Below are positions 10,072 through 22,546 of a stretch of DNA of 64,000 nt, one piece after another. The stretch is from positions 1,488,001-1,552,000 of the forward strand of contig JANUWI010000002.1 of assembly GCA_025504975.1 (NCBI GenBank). The letters run 5' to 3'. The notes below the pieces were generated by a model, which searched no databases, was not told the origin of the DNA, and was given only the letters and a program-made list of their open reading frames with translations. Each line of letters starts with the position of its first letter. The first letter of the stretch is position 1. The position numbers and the translations under genes are program-made. The DNA is from Plenodomus lindquistii. Lineage: Eukaryota > Ascomycota > Dothideomycetes > Pleosporales > Leptosphaeriaceae.

Positions 10072-12120
10072 TCATGCATGCGCCCTCCCCCTCCTCGCTA
10101 TTTTAACAACCACCCCACGCGCCCTCAAATAAACAGTCTCCCGTGTGAGAAGCTCAAAGGTATGCTCTTTGCCTGTGTCCAATGCCTCGACATCCACGAT
10201 CGTCGCGTTCTTGGCCTTTCGGAGCGTCTTCGCCTCGTGGAGATCGAGCCGTTTGCAGTTGTAGCGCCGGCGTGGAGGAGTTGGAGCGGAGGATTTTGAT
10301 GGGCTTTTTGAAGTGCGTTCAAGATGAATGTGTAATGGTCCGTAGATGTACAAGTCGAAGGCGGGGGGGATGCGTGTATGGTTTTTCGACACTTCTTTGG
10401 CTTTCTTGGTAGTTGTGCGATTTGTGTCAGGACGAGCGATTGGAATGGGTTTTTTGTCTGTTCGGGGGGATGTTGAGTTGATGCGCTGGTACATGTCTTC
10501 TTCTTCGTCTATGTTGGCAAGGCGCGCTCGCCCCGCAACGGAACCTATTGGAGTGTCCGCCACAGTAACAGGCGCACTGACAGGTCTCAAGTCGCGTTGT
10601 TCTGGTGCTGATACCATTGCGTCCAGTGAGCCAGTTTGTTTCGACATTTTCTTTGGTGAAAAGACTTCTCCGACCAGAGCCTTGTGCAAAGTGGGCGTTG
10701 ATATCTCCGAGAACGTAGGCACGATACTCTCATTTGGAGTCGGATGTTTAGTCTTTAATCGCTTCGGGATCAGCGCTTCAAGACTGTCTTTGACCTGTTT
10801 CTCCAGCATCGTCACGAACTGCTGCTCGAGGATCGGGGACAAAGAGCAGCTTGGTAGTCGCCATCCTGGACATAGCCGCCCATGGTGTCGAGGTGTGTAC
10901 ATCTTGCCATGCGTCGAGATGAACGCGTTGCACAGGAAGCACGCGTCTTTGACTGATCGTATAACGCGTGGCGGTGTGCGAGAATAGTTCAAATCGCAGT
11001 AGTAAACGAGCTGTACTTCGGCATGTAGTTTGGATTCTCGCAGGATTTTCCGCGTTTGATCCGCAAATCGCTCAGCTACTTGTGATTCTGTGCTTTGAAG
11101 TGATTGGCAAAGGTGAATTATTTCTGGTTGCGGCTGACCTCCTGTAATTCGGCTGATGGTTGTTGTTAGTACTGGAACATAATCTGCAGTGGGCGTCTCC
11201 TGGAATGCTTCGTCTGGGAGGCTGACGATTACGGCCCTCATATGCCGCGCAATCGGAAACTTCATCACTGTGCGGTAGAGATACTGCGCAGCATCTCGAT
11301 AGCGCGATACGTTGTGGATCACATTGACCAACTTTTGTTGAGAAGTGGGGGACAGGTCGTGGTTGGATAATAAATCGAGGAGTGGCTGGAGATCTCCGAC
11401 TTGGTTGAGCTCATGAATGCTTTCGACCAGTTGCTTCAGCCGGGACGTGGTCTGGTCTCTTGAGTATGCCTCTCCTAATCTGATCGCTTCTTTGCCTTTT
11501 GTTACGAAGAGCTCGGCGATTTTCCTCCGCTCACCCAGTTGTTTGACGGTCAGGTGCTGTATCGCAACGATTGCGTTTTCAAGGACTTGCTTGAAAGGCT
11601 GCTTGGGCTGCTGTGAGCCTTCTGTCGCAAGCCTCATTTGAGACAGAATACAACGGGAACACATGTGGATGATTGCGTCGAAAATCCGGTCTTCATGTTC
11701 AGAAGCTCTTCGGCTCTCTTAGTCATGTCAGCTAGACACTTTGGTCTCCAGTGCGGCTCTCGCACCGGTAGAAACTTCTGACAAGATCACGAAAAGCTTG
11801 TCGAAGTCTCGTTGCAACTCTTGCAAGATCAGACGCCCATCGTCCTGAACTTTGCTGTCCATGGCCAGCAAGACGTCCATAGATCCGGACTCCTCTTTTA
11901 TGCAAAGTGCTGGTACATGGTGGGTATCAAACTTGGTGTTCGCAAGGAAAGCTAACGCGCTGGCGAGACCTTGCTCTCTCATTAGAGGTAGCGCGTAGTC
12001 ATCTCGTTTCTGGAGAAGAAGATCGACTGTATTTGAGGACAGTAGTGTGGGGACCGAGTGCAGCAAATCAAGAAGAGCTATGCTCTCAGCACAAGAAACT
12101 GCAGGAGATGGAGTCTGCAT
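10072..12120 (-). CDS. OTT_1508-type nucleic-acid deaminase-like protein
   Basis: The exons are 11766-12120 and 10072-11717, giving 666 aa. The 48-nt intron (GTGCGAG donor, CTGAC branch, TAAG acceptor) removes two in-frame stops. Its length is a multiple of three, so both exons share a frame. Residues ~348-400 carry the deaminase zinc-site pattern: LHAEVQL (His350, Glu352) and ACFLCNAF (Cys378, Cys381), then KMYTPRHHGRLCPGWRLP. This is the fungal OTT_1508-like clade of the cytidine-deaminase fold. Its substrate is unknown to me. The C-terminal half is disordered and basic. The start used (12120) is the first in-frame ATG, and an extra 5' exon between 12180 and 12410 cannot be excluded. Confidence 0.75.
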
Positions 12121-12641
12121 GAAGAACTCTAAAAAGACATACGGTCGAGCAAAGACTTGTCGCTGTATCGGGATGTTCAATTAGGATCATGAAGCTCCAC
12201 ACCTTTCTGATCTGCTAGCGGAAGCGGACAGCACCGGAGCTTTGCGTTATCAGTCGCAGGTGTGTACTCTTCCCTGGGTTTCTGCATCCTGCTTAATGTG
12301 ATAGGCTTGGAGGACCTCGTCGTGTGATCTCGGCTGCATTGCCACGACAAACACGATGGCGATTGAGACATCGACAGCGATGTCTCCCCATTCAGCGCTG
12401 TATCGCGCATCGTAACGCCGTGAGGCGTGGGTAAGCAGTTTCCGATTCAGACATTGGCACTATCGACGATCATGCTGCAAGTGTACGTGTTATAGGATAG
12501 GTGGTGGACAGCTCGAGCCTCACTCTCACTGTAATCATGCACGATTGCTGAGTCATGCACATGGCGGGGTCGGGTCGGAGTCAAACATCGAAAAACATTA
12601 ACCCCGCCACGCCTTGCCTTGAGCACTCCACCATCCACACC
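12121..12641. promoter_or_regulatory. Divergent promoter region, deaminase-like / ILS1
   Basis: This 521-bp region lies between divergent starts. A minus-strand frame at 12177-12410 opens with an ATG but has no recognised domain and could be a 5' exon or leader of the deaminase-like gene. No defined site is seen. Confidence 0.35.
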
Positions 12642-15600
12642 ATGTCGATTGACTTCCCCAAGGAGGAGGAGCGCATCCTTGCGCGCTGGAAGGAGATTGA
12701 CGCTTTTCTGCGACAAGTTGAGCTGGTATGTCACCAACGAAGACCATACATACGAGTGAATACGCGGCACGAGACACGCGGGACGCATTTGGGCCCTCCT
12801 GCAGCTTACATGTTTACGTAGCCGTGCAGTGGGACTGACAGTTTCGTGACAGTCGAAAGGCAAGCAGCCATACACGTTCTACGATGGACCGCCCTTCGCT
12901 ACGGGCATGCCCCATTATGGCCACTTGCTGGCTTCGACCATCAAGGACATCATCCCTCGTTATTGGTCGATGAAGGGTCGATATGTCGAGCGGCGATTTG
13001 GCTGGGACACGCACGGAGTACCTATCGAGTACGAAATTGACAAGGAGCTGGGTATGTCTGGTAGGGATGCGGTGCGCGAGCTGGGAATCGCAAAGTACAA
13101 CGAGAAGTGCCGAGCCATTGTTATGCGATATGCGACAGAATGGCGGTCTACGATTGACCGTCTCGGACGCTGGATCGACTTCGACAACGATTACAAGACC
13201 ATGGACACGAGCTTCATGGAGTCCGAGTGGTGGGTCTTCAAGCGCCTCTTCGACAAGGGCGCCGTCTACCGTGGATTCAAGGTCATGCCCTACAGCACAG
13301 CACTCGCGACCCCACTCAGTAACTTCGAAGCCTCGCAAAACTACAAGGACGTTCAAGATCCCGCCGTGGTTGTCTCGTTTCCGCTCCTCGAAGACCCCAA
13401 TACTTGCCTCCTAGCCTGGACAACGACACCCTGGACTCTCCCATCCAACATCGGTCTGTGCGCCCATCCCGACTTCGAGTACATCAAGGTCCTAGACGAA
13501 GCATCCGGCAAGCACTACATTCTCCTTGAAGCGCTCCTACGAACACTATACAAGGACCCCAAGAAGGCCAAATTCAAGATTGTGGAGAAGCTAAAGGGCA
13601 AGGACATGCTGGGTTGGAAATACGAGCCTCTATTCGACTACCTCTACGACGAATTCAAAGACTACGGTTTCAAGGTCTTGAATGACGCATACGTTACAGC
13701 TGACAGCGGTGTGGGTATCGTTCACCAAGCGCCTGCGTACGGAGAAGACGATTACCGCGTTGCGCTCGCGCATGGCGTCATCAGCGATACACGCCCACCA
13801 CCAAATCCGGTCGATGATGCGGGCTGTTTCACATCAGTCGTCCGCGACTTCGAAGGTCAACACGTCAAGGCTGCGGACAAGGGCATTATCAAGCACCTGA
13901 AGGGCACTGGTCGTCTGATCGTGGACTCACAACTTACCCATAGCTATCCCTTCTGTTGGCGATCAGATACCCCGTTGATCTACAGGACTGTTCCATCTTG
14001 GTTCATCAAGATCCAAGACATTGTGCCGCAAATGTTGGAGAACATCGCTGGCTCGCACTGGGTTCCATCTTTCGTCAAGGAGAAGCGTTTCGCAAACTGG
14101 ATCACAAATTCACCCGATTGGGCTGTTTCACGCAACCGATTCTGGGGAACACCACTTCCTCTATGGGTCAGTGACGATGGGAAGGAGATTGTTTGCATCG
14201 GTAGCGTGGAGGAGCTACGGAAGTTGAGTGGATACGATGGCGAGCTTACAGACATTCACCGCGACAAAGTCGACCACATTACCATTCCCAGTCAGCAAGG
14301 CAAGGGTGTCCTGAGGAGGACCAACGAGGTCTTTGACTGCTGGTTCGAGAGTGGATCTATGCCCTATGCAAGCGCCCATTACCCATTCGAGAACAAGGAG
14401 AAGTTCGAAAGCTCGTTCCCCGGTGACTTCATTGCGGAAGGTCTCGATCAAACACGCGGATGGTTCTACACCTTGACAGTCCTTGGCACACATCTCTTTG
14501 GCAAGCTACCTTTCAAGAACTGTGTCGTCAACGGCATCGTTCTCGCAGAAGACGGCAAGAAGATGTCGAAACGTCTGAAGAACTACCCGGACCCCTCCCT
14601 GATCATGAACAGCTACGGATCAGATGCGCTGCGACTATATCTCATCAACTCACCTGTAGTCCGCGCAGAGACTCTTCGTTTCAAGGAGGCGGGTGTCAAG
14701 GAGATTGTGTCGAAGGTACTGCTTCCCTTGTGGAACAGTTATCAATTCTTTGACCAGCAAGTGTCTTTGCTCAAGAAAGTTGCAGACCTCGATTTCACAT
14801 TTGATCCATCAGCAGGGAAGACAAACTCGAATGTGCTCGATCGATGGATCTTGGCGTCGTGCCAGTCGCTACTCAAATTCGTCAATGAAGAGATGGCGGC
14901 TTACAGACTGTACACTGTCGTCCCACGACTATTAGAGGTATGTCAGATGCATACTCTGCAAGTAATTTGCTAATGTGGTTCAGCTTATCGACAACACCAC
15001 CAACTGGTACATTCGATTCAACCGTCGACGACTGAAGGGCGAACACGGTCTTGAAGACACCAAACACGCACTCAACACCTTGTTCGAAGTCCTCTACACC
15101 CTGTGCCGCGGTCTCGCTCCCTTCACTCCCTTCATCACAGAAAACATCTACCTCCGACTGCTGCCTCACATTCCCAAGGAGCTACACGCCGAGGACAACC
15201 GAAGTATTCACTTCCTGCCTTTCCCAGAAGTCCGAGAGGAGCTGTTCGATGAGGTTGTTGAACGCCAAGTCAAGCGCATGCAAGCCGTCATCGAACTTGG
15301 CCGCATCTGCCGTGACCGCGCCAACAAGGGTTTGAAGATCCCTCTGAAGACACTTGTTGTTATTCACCCCGACCAGCAGTACCTCGATGATGTCAAGTCA
15401 CTGGAGAACTACATTTTGGAGGAGCTGAACATCCGTGATCTCGTCCTCTCCAGCGACGAAGAGAAGTACAAGGTGCAATACTCGGCATCAGCAGACTTCT
15501 CGGTATTGGGCAAGAAGCTCAAGAAGGACGCCATCAAGGTCAAGAAGGCACTGCCCGGCCTCAAGAGTCAAGACATTAAGGACTTCCTCAAGAACGGCGA

Positions 15601-16054
15601 AATCGTCGTTGACGGAATCCGCCTGGAATCGGAAGACTTGATGGTCAAGCGCGGACTCGCACAAGACGACAGCAACAAGGACCAAGAGTTCAACACCGAC
15701 AACGACGTTCTCATCATTCTCGATGTTGCTTCGTACCCTGAGCTCGAGCAAGAGGGTCTCGCTCGTGAGGTCATCCGTCGTGTTCAGGATCTCCGCAAGA
15801 AGGCTGGTCTCGTACCCACAGATGATGTAGGCATGGAGTACCGCGTGCTTAGCGACCCTGACAATCTGGGCTTGGAGAAGGCATTCGAAAACCAGGGTCC
15901 TCTGTTTGAGAAGGCACTCAGGAGGAACGTCGACAAGCACGTGATCACTGAACTTGATGGCAAGATCCCCGAGAACAGCAAGGAGACGGTCATTGCAGAG
16001 GAGGAGCAGGAGCTACACAAAGCGACCTTCTTGTTGAGGCTGATCAAGTTGTAA
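12642..16054 (+). CDS. ILS1: Isoleucyl-tRNA synthetase, cytoplasmic
   Basis: The exons are 12642-12725, 12853-14937 and 14984-16054, giving 1079 aa, close to yeast Ils1. The start is MSIDFPKEEERILARWKEID. The class I signatures are present: the HIGH-type motif in GMPHYGHLLAS (~residue 46) and KMSKR (~residue 597, in DGKKMSKRLKNYPDPS). Between them lie the CP1 editing domain (TTTPWTLPSN; GVGIVHQAPAYGEDDY) and WFESGSMPYA. No mitochondrial presequence is evident. It charges tRNA-Ile in the cytosol. The first intron (127 nt) is longer than its neighbours. The gene is intact and should be essential. Confidence 0.97.
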
Positions 16055-16204
16055 GGGTCCGACAGTAGAAGGGATGAAGCATATTTTCTGGCGTAAGGTG
16101 TGATACCAAAAGCGCAACGACGTAGTTGTATGGAGAGATGAATGACACATTTGAATGATCTACTGAACGCCAGACCTATGCTTTGATTTTGACTAATTGA
16201 TGTG

Positions 16205-16529
16205 CTACCGTTGTTTGTATGCTTTCTAGGAGACGTGTGAGCGAGCGGAAGAGTAGGCAAAATTGAGAATTGACGTACAAGATAGCACTCCTTCAACTTC
16301 ATGAACTCGGTGGCGCATTTGTCCTTGTAGACGTTGTTGTAGTCTGCGAATATGCATTTGCCGTATACGGCGCCCTGAAGATCATCAGTAGGTGATCTAG
16401 TCATGGTATGCTCTTGAGAAGATGCAAGTTCTGTGACATGAATTGTGATTGTCAGAGACGACATACCTCTTTTGAGCATTTCGCAGCTGCTGTGGCGAAC
16501 TTGTCGATTGGTCGTGTTCGGGCGGGCAT
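16205..16529 (-). CDS. Small twin-CX9C mitochondrial protein (NDUFAF8-like)
   Basis: Three exons (16467-16529, 16279-16374, 16205-16225) give a 59-aa protein starting MPARTRPIDKFATAAAKCSK. The two helices carry C-x9-C pairs: Cys18 with Cys28, and Cys41 with Cys51 (CATEFMKLKEC). This is the Mia40-imported CHCH fold of the mitochondrial intermembrane space. The order and size resemble NDUFAF8, a complex I assembly factor, but other CX9C families are possible. The last exon codes only KAYKQR plus stop. Every junction is canonical (GTATGT, GTACGT; CAG, TAG), and the phase-0 exons (21, 32 and 7 codons) support the model. It converges on ILS1 with a 150-bp gap. Confidence 0.85.
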
Positions 16530-16969
16530 TTTAGTGGTGGAATCTAGTCGTAGAGGGCCTTTGCATTCAGCAGTATTAATTCAATTTCCTGTCTTGTACA
16601 ATTCGAGTTTCAGGTTATTCTGACGGCGACTGTATGCCATGTTCCTCGATGAGGTCAACGAACGGGTAGACGCGCACAGACGCCTTGGCACGTGCCGACT
16701 CTCTAAGCGGTTGGCCAGCACGTCTCGACAACAAAGGCTGGCGTCGCGCGTGAAAGACAGTCACAACAACGTCCATTCATCCATTTCTGCCTCTTCTTCT
16801 TCTTCTTCTCTTCTTAATGCACCTTTCCTAATGCTTGGTTCCTCTTTGGTGCGCGTACAACTGTCACCGCTCCACCCCTCTGTTTTTGGCGGCCTGAAGC
16901 ATTCCCGGGCTCCGCAGCTACTTCCATGTTGTCGCGAACGCGCGGGAGACGACCGAGTCGCGTGCACGA
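16530..16969. promoter_or_regulatory. Divergent promoter region, CX9C protein / SFI1
   Basis: This 440-bp region contains a TTC-rich pyrimidine stretch (about 16785-16815) and no convincing coding sequence. It should supply both promoters. Confidence 0.4.
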
Positions 16970-19900
16970 ATGCTATCCTCCATGACCGCACATGGATATG
17001 AACGCTTGGATCTGACTAAGGATGGCTTGGACGATGACGGTAATTTTCTTTTATTTTACAACATGCACTGCGATAAGCTGATACGAGGATTGCAGTCATC
17101 GAAACACTCTACGACATAGTGCGCCGCGCGCAATCCTCGAGCGACCAGTCGTCGCGCGCCCTCTTCGCCGCGTATGGCGCTGTCCTCGAGGAACAAGGCC
17201 TGCAGCCTAGCGACGATGCGGTGCTGCACCGCTTCCTGTTCCACATGCAGAAGCACCGCCGCGAGGGTGAGGATCTGCTGCAGCGCTTCCAACGCGTGCT
17301 GAAGGACTCGTTTGCCATTGATGTGGAGATTGCAGACGACGGCGAAGGCATAGAGGTCACGACCAATCTGGACGCGACGCGCAACGGTGCGCATGCCAGT
17401 CTGGGGCGGTACTCGAGACGTGGAAGCTTTGAATCGTTCTTTGACGGGACGGCGGATAAGGTTGCGGGGACAGACTATGGCGACTTGTCGGTGAGGACGA
17501 GGAGGGGATCGCATGGGGCGGTCGACGGCTATGGCGAGAAGTGGGAGTCCCGAAGATCGCGGTCCGAGTCGCAGCCTCGCGCGCATGGGCAGTCGCGCCT
17601 TCCTGAGCGCAACAAGGTCAACGGGCATGCGCCGCGACGATCCGTGTCTGGCCCACATCAGGTGCATCATAAGCGCAGCGCTTCGGTCACTAGCCGTGGC
17701 AGCCTGCAGATTCGGAGGAATGGCCCAACTGGAGATTCTCGCAACGGCGATAACGGCGGGAGCAGTGACTTCACAGATCGCACGACGAGTATCGACCTCT
17801 CGCATGTCCAGATACCAGGCGTCAACGCGCCGATCCCAGATGACCGACCAGACTCTCGCCCAGATTCCCGCGATCGCCATCAATACATCCCCGAGCCATA
17901 CCGTCCCTCGGACACTCGACTGCTAGACGACGCAGCAACATTCGAAGAGCAGCGCCTGCACAGGGTCACGAGACGATGCATACAGACATGGCGCTACCGT
18001 ACGCAAGAGAGCTGGTCAAGACATGAACATATGGATAATCTCGCACTCGCCTTTCGACGCAATGTCTTGTTACGAGTATCATTTTCATTACTACGTGACG
18101 AGGCAAAGCTTAGGCGCAGTGCTCGCGAAACGGACCGCTTCTTCACTCGTCTGGAAACGCGAGCAGACAAGGCGCGCGCTTTGTTCCTCCTCACCAAGGC
18201 CTTTACGCACTGGGCCAAGAGCGCTGAAGACGAAGTTCAGCGAACGTCTGTTGCCCGGCGACACATCCTACGCACACGGTTCTTCAACGGCTGGCGCGAG
18301 ATCACGGCTGTCAACGAGCTCAAGACCCAACATTTTGTCCTAGGGAGATTCTTGCGGAAGTTGCAGGCCAAGGCCAAGGAGATTCAATACAATGAAGCGT
18401 ATGCGGTTGCACTCTACGAAGAGAACTTGCGCCGGAGAATGTGGAGAAATCTTTGGTTCAAGTTCGCGAATAATGCTGCGCCTCGAAGGCATAACGATGT
18501 GGTGAAGAGACAGACTCTGCGGAAGTTGGTTGAGATTTCACAGTTGCTCAGAGAACGGAGCGAAAATGCAACTAATTTATATGAACGCGCAGTCGTGAGG
18601 AAGGAGCTGGGAAAGTGGCAGCAAAAGGCTGTAACTGTTCGGTCTCAACAAGTCCAGGCGAACGAACATCACCAATATACGCAACTCCTCTCGGCTCTAC
18701 GAACACTGCAGAAGCAAGCCCAACTCCAACCGCTACTTCGGCAGTTCCAAACCAGCGTCAATAACCACCGTATGCGAAATGCTTTCCAGGGCTGGCAGAA
18801 AGACGCTGAACTATCCCGCAAAGCCCGCAATGTCGACCAAATGCGTATCCTCCGCAACACCTACACAGCCTGGAACGACCGTCTCCGCAGCAAAGTCGTC
18901 GAAGACCGTATCAACGACCGTGTCATTGTCAAAGCACTCTACAAATGGACTCTCGCCTCCCGCGTCTCACTCTTCCAGCGCGTTCACGATCGGCAACTCA
19001 AAGAATCTACATTCCTAACCTGGGTCACAAAAGCCAATCAACGCGCCAACACGCTTGACGCTGCCGAACGCCGCTTCGCTCAGTTCAAACGTAATCAACT
19101 CCTCCGCACTTGTCTTCGCAAAATGGAACTCATCGCCTCCGAGAAGCGAAGAGAGGAGTTTGCTATACTGGCGGAATACCAACAAAAACTCAAACAGCGA
19201 GTCTTCGACACGCTCAAGGAGCGGAACGCACATTTCCAGCAACTCAATGTTTGGACTAAGGATGCCAGGTTCTATATGCTGAGTAAACGCACGCTGAAGG
19301 TCTGGGGTGAGGCTACGCAGCACGCGCGTCGGAATCGCAGACGCGAGACGTATGCCCAGGTGCGAAGGCTATGCAAGACGAATCTAGTGAAGAAGGTGTT
19401 TGAGCATTGGCGAGATCGTTCAAGTCATATTGCTGCGTTGGATCAGCAGGCCACTGAATTCTTGAAGACTCGTACGTTGCAGAGTGTTGGTGTGAAGTTG
19501 CATGCTTGGCATGATCGCGCGATTTTGCTGCGGCAGTTGGACGGTCAGGCAACAAGCCTATTTTCCCAGAAGCTTGGCCATCGCTTCTTTGACACTTGGT
19601 TTTCGCGCTTGGACACGTTGCAGAGATTGGCTGGCCAGGCTGTTGCGCTGAGACAGGAGAGTGCGGAGATTGCGGCGGCGTCTGCGTTGAAGAAGCTGGG
19701 ATGGAGGTTGTGGAATCTGCAGAGACAAGAGGACAATGCGAAAGCGCTGCATGGGAGGAACTTTGAGAAACATGTCAGAGCCATGATAAGGTACTGGCTT
19801 GAGCAGGCGGCTGAGCGCAGGGCGGAGAGGGCGAGAGATGCAAGTCCTTCGCCTACGAGTAGGAGCCGTTCGAGTAGACGTGGTGACGGTGACGATGGTA

Positions 19901-20793
19901 ATCAAAACGAGGAACGCCAAGATGACGACAGCAATGCCGGGCCAGCTACCTTACATACCCAAACCGCCGACGATACCGTCCCTCTCGAACCCTGGACCGC
20001 CTTTGACGAGACAGCCCTAGACTTCCCCACCAACAACGATCTAGACCTCTCCTTGACCATCACACCTGAACGCCAACAAAGCCAATCACAATCAAAATTC
20101 AACCTCTCCGCCGCTTCCCCATCCAACACTCGCCCCTCAATCTTCTCCCAACGCGGCTCAGAAATCAAACGACCAAGCACGTTCCCACAGCCACAATCTC
20201 AATCCATACTCCGCCCGCCACCACTGCACCCCACGATCCAGGAAGACGATGAAGAAGAACTAGGAGGCGTAGAAGGAGAAGACACCTTTTGGTCAGGCAC
20301 CCCGCTTCCACCACCGCCTTCTGCCCTATTGAACCGACACCGACAATCCACCACCATAACGAACCAATCCGCCATGCGTGTGAGTCGAGTTGGTAAACCA
20401 GGGTACCTCAAAACGCCAAGTAAACGCACAATTGTGCGTTCTAAGCATCCCGAACTCGCTTTCAACACCAACATCGCCGCCCCAGGCCTCAGTCCTGAGA
20501 AAAATAGACTGAGAAGTCCGGTACGTAGGGCGCTGGGTTTGGATCTCAGGGTACCGGGCGCGGGGAGTATGAGTGCGCCGCCTGTAGCGATGAGTCGGGA
20601 TGTTGGTGGTGGAGTTGGCGGAGTGAGCAGTTTTCAGCGCAGACTTAAGGAGGGCGGGTTTGGAGGGACGGTTGGTGCTGGTGGGACAGCGAGTCGATTT
20701 GGAAGTTCGATGAGGGGGGCTAGGGGGAGGGGGAATGGGAAAGCGAGAGCGAGAGTGGAGTTTGAAGAGGGTGGTGAGGAGGCGGCGGCGTGA
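16970..20793 (+). CDS. SFI1: Sfi1 spindle-pole-body / centrosome protein
   Basis: Exon 1 (16970-17039) and exon 2 (17096-20793) give 1255 aa. The N-terminus (VIETLYDIVRRAQSSSDQ) is followed by a disordered basic stretch. Residues ~290-920 are a long array of Sfi1 repeats, each a helix ending in a hydrophobic-x2-W unit, for example AFTHWAK, FFNGWREI, AWNDRLR, TFLTWVTK and VFEHWRDR. These repeats bind centrin (Cdc31) in a filament that bridges duplicating spindle pole bodies. The C-terminal third is Ser/Pro/Arg-rich and probably phosphorylated. The array is long, comparable to or above the ~20 repeats of yeast Sfi1. No frame break is seen over 3.7 kb. Confidence 0.9.
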
Positions 20794-22546
20794 TTAGGGG
20801 GTTGAGTAGGGAGCGTGGAGTGGTGTTGGGTGGGGGGTTTATGCGCGCGAGTTGGTGGAATGCGGTTTGAATACTCTTCTTCTTATCTAGATCTAGGTTC
20901 ATATCTAATAGAACCTGAGAGACTTCTCGAATGATGTTAAAATCTCTTTGGGATCATGGGTCTCACTCCACATTACCCTTGTCGTTGCCACGTTTGGGAT
21001 CTAGCCATACATTCAAATGTTGGCTATGTGTTACTTCGTGTTTGATTTTGACCAGAATCTACATACATCTGACAATTGACGTCCAGGTTGCGCTTCGAGT
21101 GTGAGGAGGGTGCATTTCGCTGTTGGGTACGTAGCCGGTCGCCAATATCAGGAGGATCCTTAGGGAGACCAGCATCTTGCGGTAAAAGACACGAGTCAGG
21201 CTGTCGACTGTCGCTTGCATAACCCGAACGTGACGGATGAGTGTTTTCATAAGGTATTGCAGAGCGGATTAGATCGAATCGTGTACTGCTTTCGTCGGGC
21301 TCTGCATCGTCTTCATCCAGTATGGCTAGACAAACGGCCAGCTCTTCGGTCTCCGGAAGTGGTTCCCATTGTGGTCCAGCGATTTCTCGTGCCATCATCG
21401 ATCAAATCAAGGGACGAAAAGGAAGGGGCAATGGAAGTGGACAGAAGTTCCGAGCGTGGCGAGAACTGGTCAGATATCAAGACTGCAATCCGGACGAGGC
21501 CACAGCTTACTACACCCCCTGCCTGTGCGAACGCGTCGCGAACACTACCGTTTAAAGCCACGTGTGCCACATATGATATCAACCGGTGTCAAAATCCGTT
21601 TTCCGCCACCCGACTTCAGATAAACTGTCAGCAGTGCAGCGGATTTCGCTGCGGGCGCTCCGTCCGTAGCCCGTCCACCCAATGACTGGCGGCACGAAGG
21701 ACGTGGCCCCCAAGGATAGAATACGCCTCATGCACGTCTGAAAGGATACCATCCGCAAGGAGAACCGGCGACTGTCCACATTGCAGACTCTACATTTGCA
21801 CCACATCCATCACTGCCTGGGAAACCGATAAATGGCCACCTATGAGCGCGGGACATGTAAGTTCTCAGGCGCACATGTAGGGTTCAAATTCATCGCTTAG
21901 CTCCGTATTCGACCATTTCAAGAAGCCACTGGCCTTCTGTAGGAGCTTTGCAGCTTCTAGGGGCTAATCTATACGACAGATAATCACGGCGACATAGTGA
22001 AGACACCGCCAGAGCTCGCATCTAAGAAGGAGCCGTTCGAGCAGCGTACAAAGGATGACAAATCAACATTTTCAATGAAAACCACTTTGTCTAAATGGTC
22101 CGGAAGTAATTTTGACGAGGTTGACCGATATGACTCCGGAGTCAGACGACTCGTGTCGATCTGAAGGAAAGAGAAGGCAACATTATTGGTGTTGCAAAAA
22201 TGCGTACCGATGCTTCTAGCTGCTTGAGAACGTGGTCTTGCCAATTGATAACTACATTGTTTTAGGTATGCCGACGCGAATCAGCGAGGCGCTCGACGCC
22301 TAGGGACTTCGGGTTGTTGTAGCCAAAAGTGATCAGCTGCATGTCAGCAGGATCATCCCCACTCTTTGCACACCACCCTTACACTCGACTATACGGAAAA
22401 CCCTTTTCAATCACGCTTACACTAACCCCGCTATTGAGGGTTTTGGGATTTGGCTCTTAGGTCATAACATCTGGTATCGAGAAGTGGAGCAAAGTGCAGC
22501 GTCCAATCCTCAGCGCCGCCCTCCAATCTTCTTGAATTTCCCTGCT
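20794..22546. other. Gene-poor region between SFI1 and a HET gene
   Basis: This 1.75-kb stretch has only short overlapping frames on both strands. One minus-strand frame (21024-21398) is listed separately. I see no domain and no splice model. It marks the change from the housekeeping block to accessory sequence. Confidence 0.4.
21024..21398 (-). CDS. Hypothetical short protein, weakly supported
   Basis: A minus-strand frame of 124 codons opens with MMAREIAGPQW and is rich in Asp, Glu, Pro and Ser (PLPETEELAV; DEDDAEPDES), compatible with a disordered protein. It has no recognised domain, no clear introns and no support from neighbours, and other frames over the same DNA are equally long. It may equally be chance or a decayed gene. 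Confidence 0.2.
   Translation of the reverse strand: MMAREIAGPQWEPLPETEELAVCLAILDEDDAEPDESSTRFDLIRSAIPYENTHPSRSGYASDSRQPDSCLLPQDAGLPKDPPDIGDRLRTQQRNAPSSHSKRNLDVNCQMYVDSGQNQTRSNT

Noticed and set aside
10346..10987. 213-codon frame opposite the deaminase-like gene
   Set aside because: It is antisense to a gene with a clear catalytic motif and has no domain of its own.
12447..13356. Minus-strand frames opposite ILS1
   Set aside because: These are shadows of a strongly conserved synthetase reading frame.
16639..17001. 120-codon plus-strand frame before SFI1
   Set aside because: It lies in a low-complexity TTC-rich leader and overlaps the SFI1 start in another frame.
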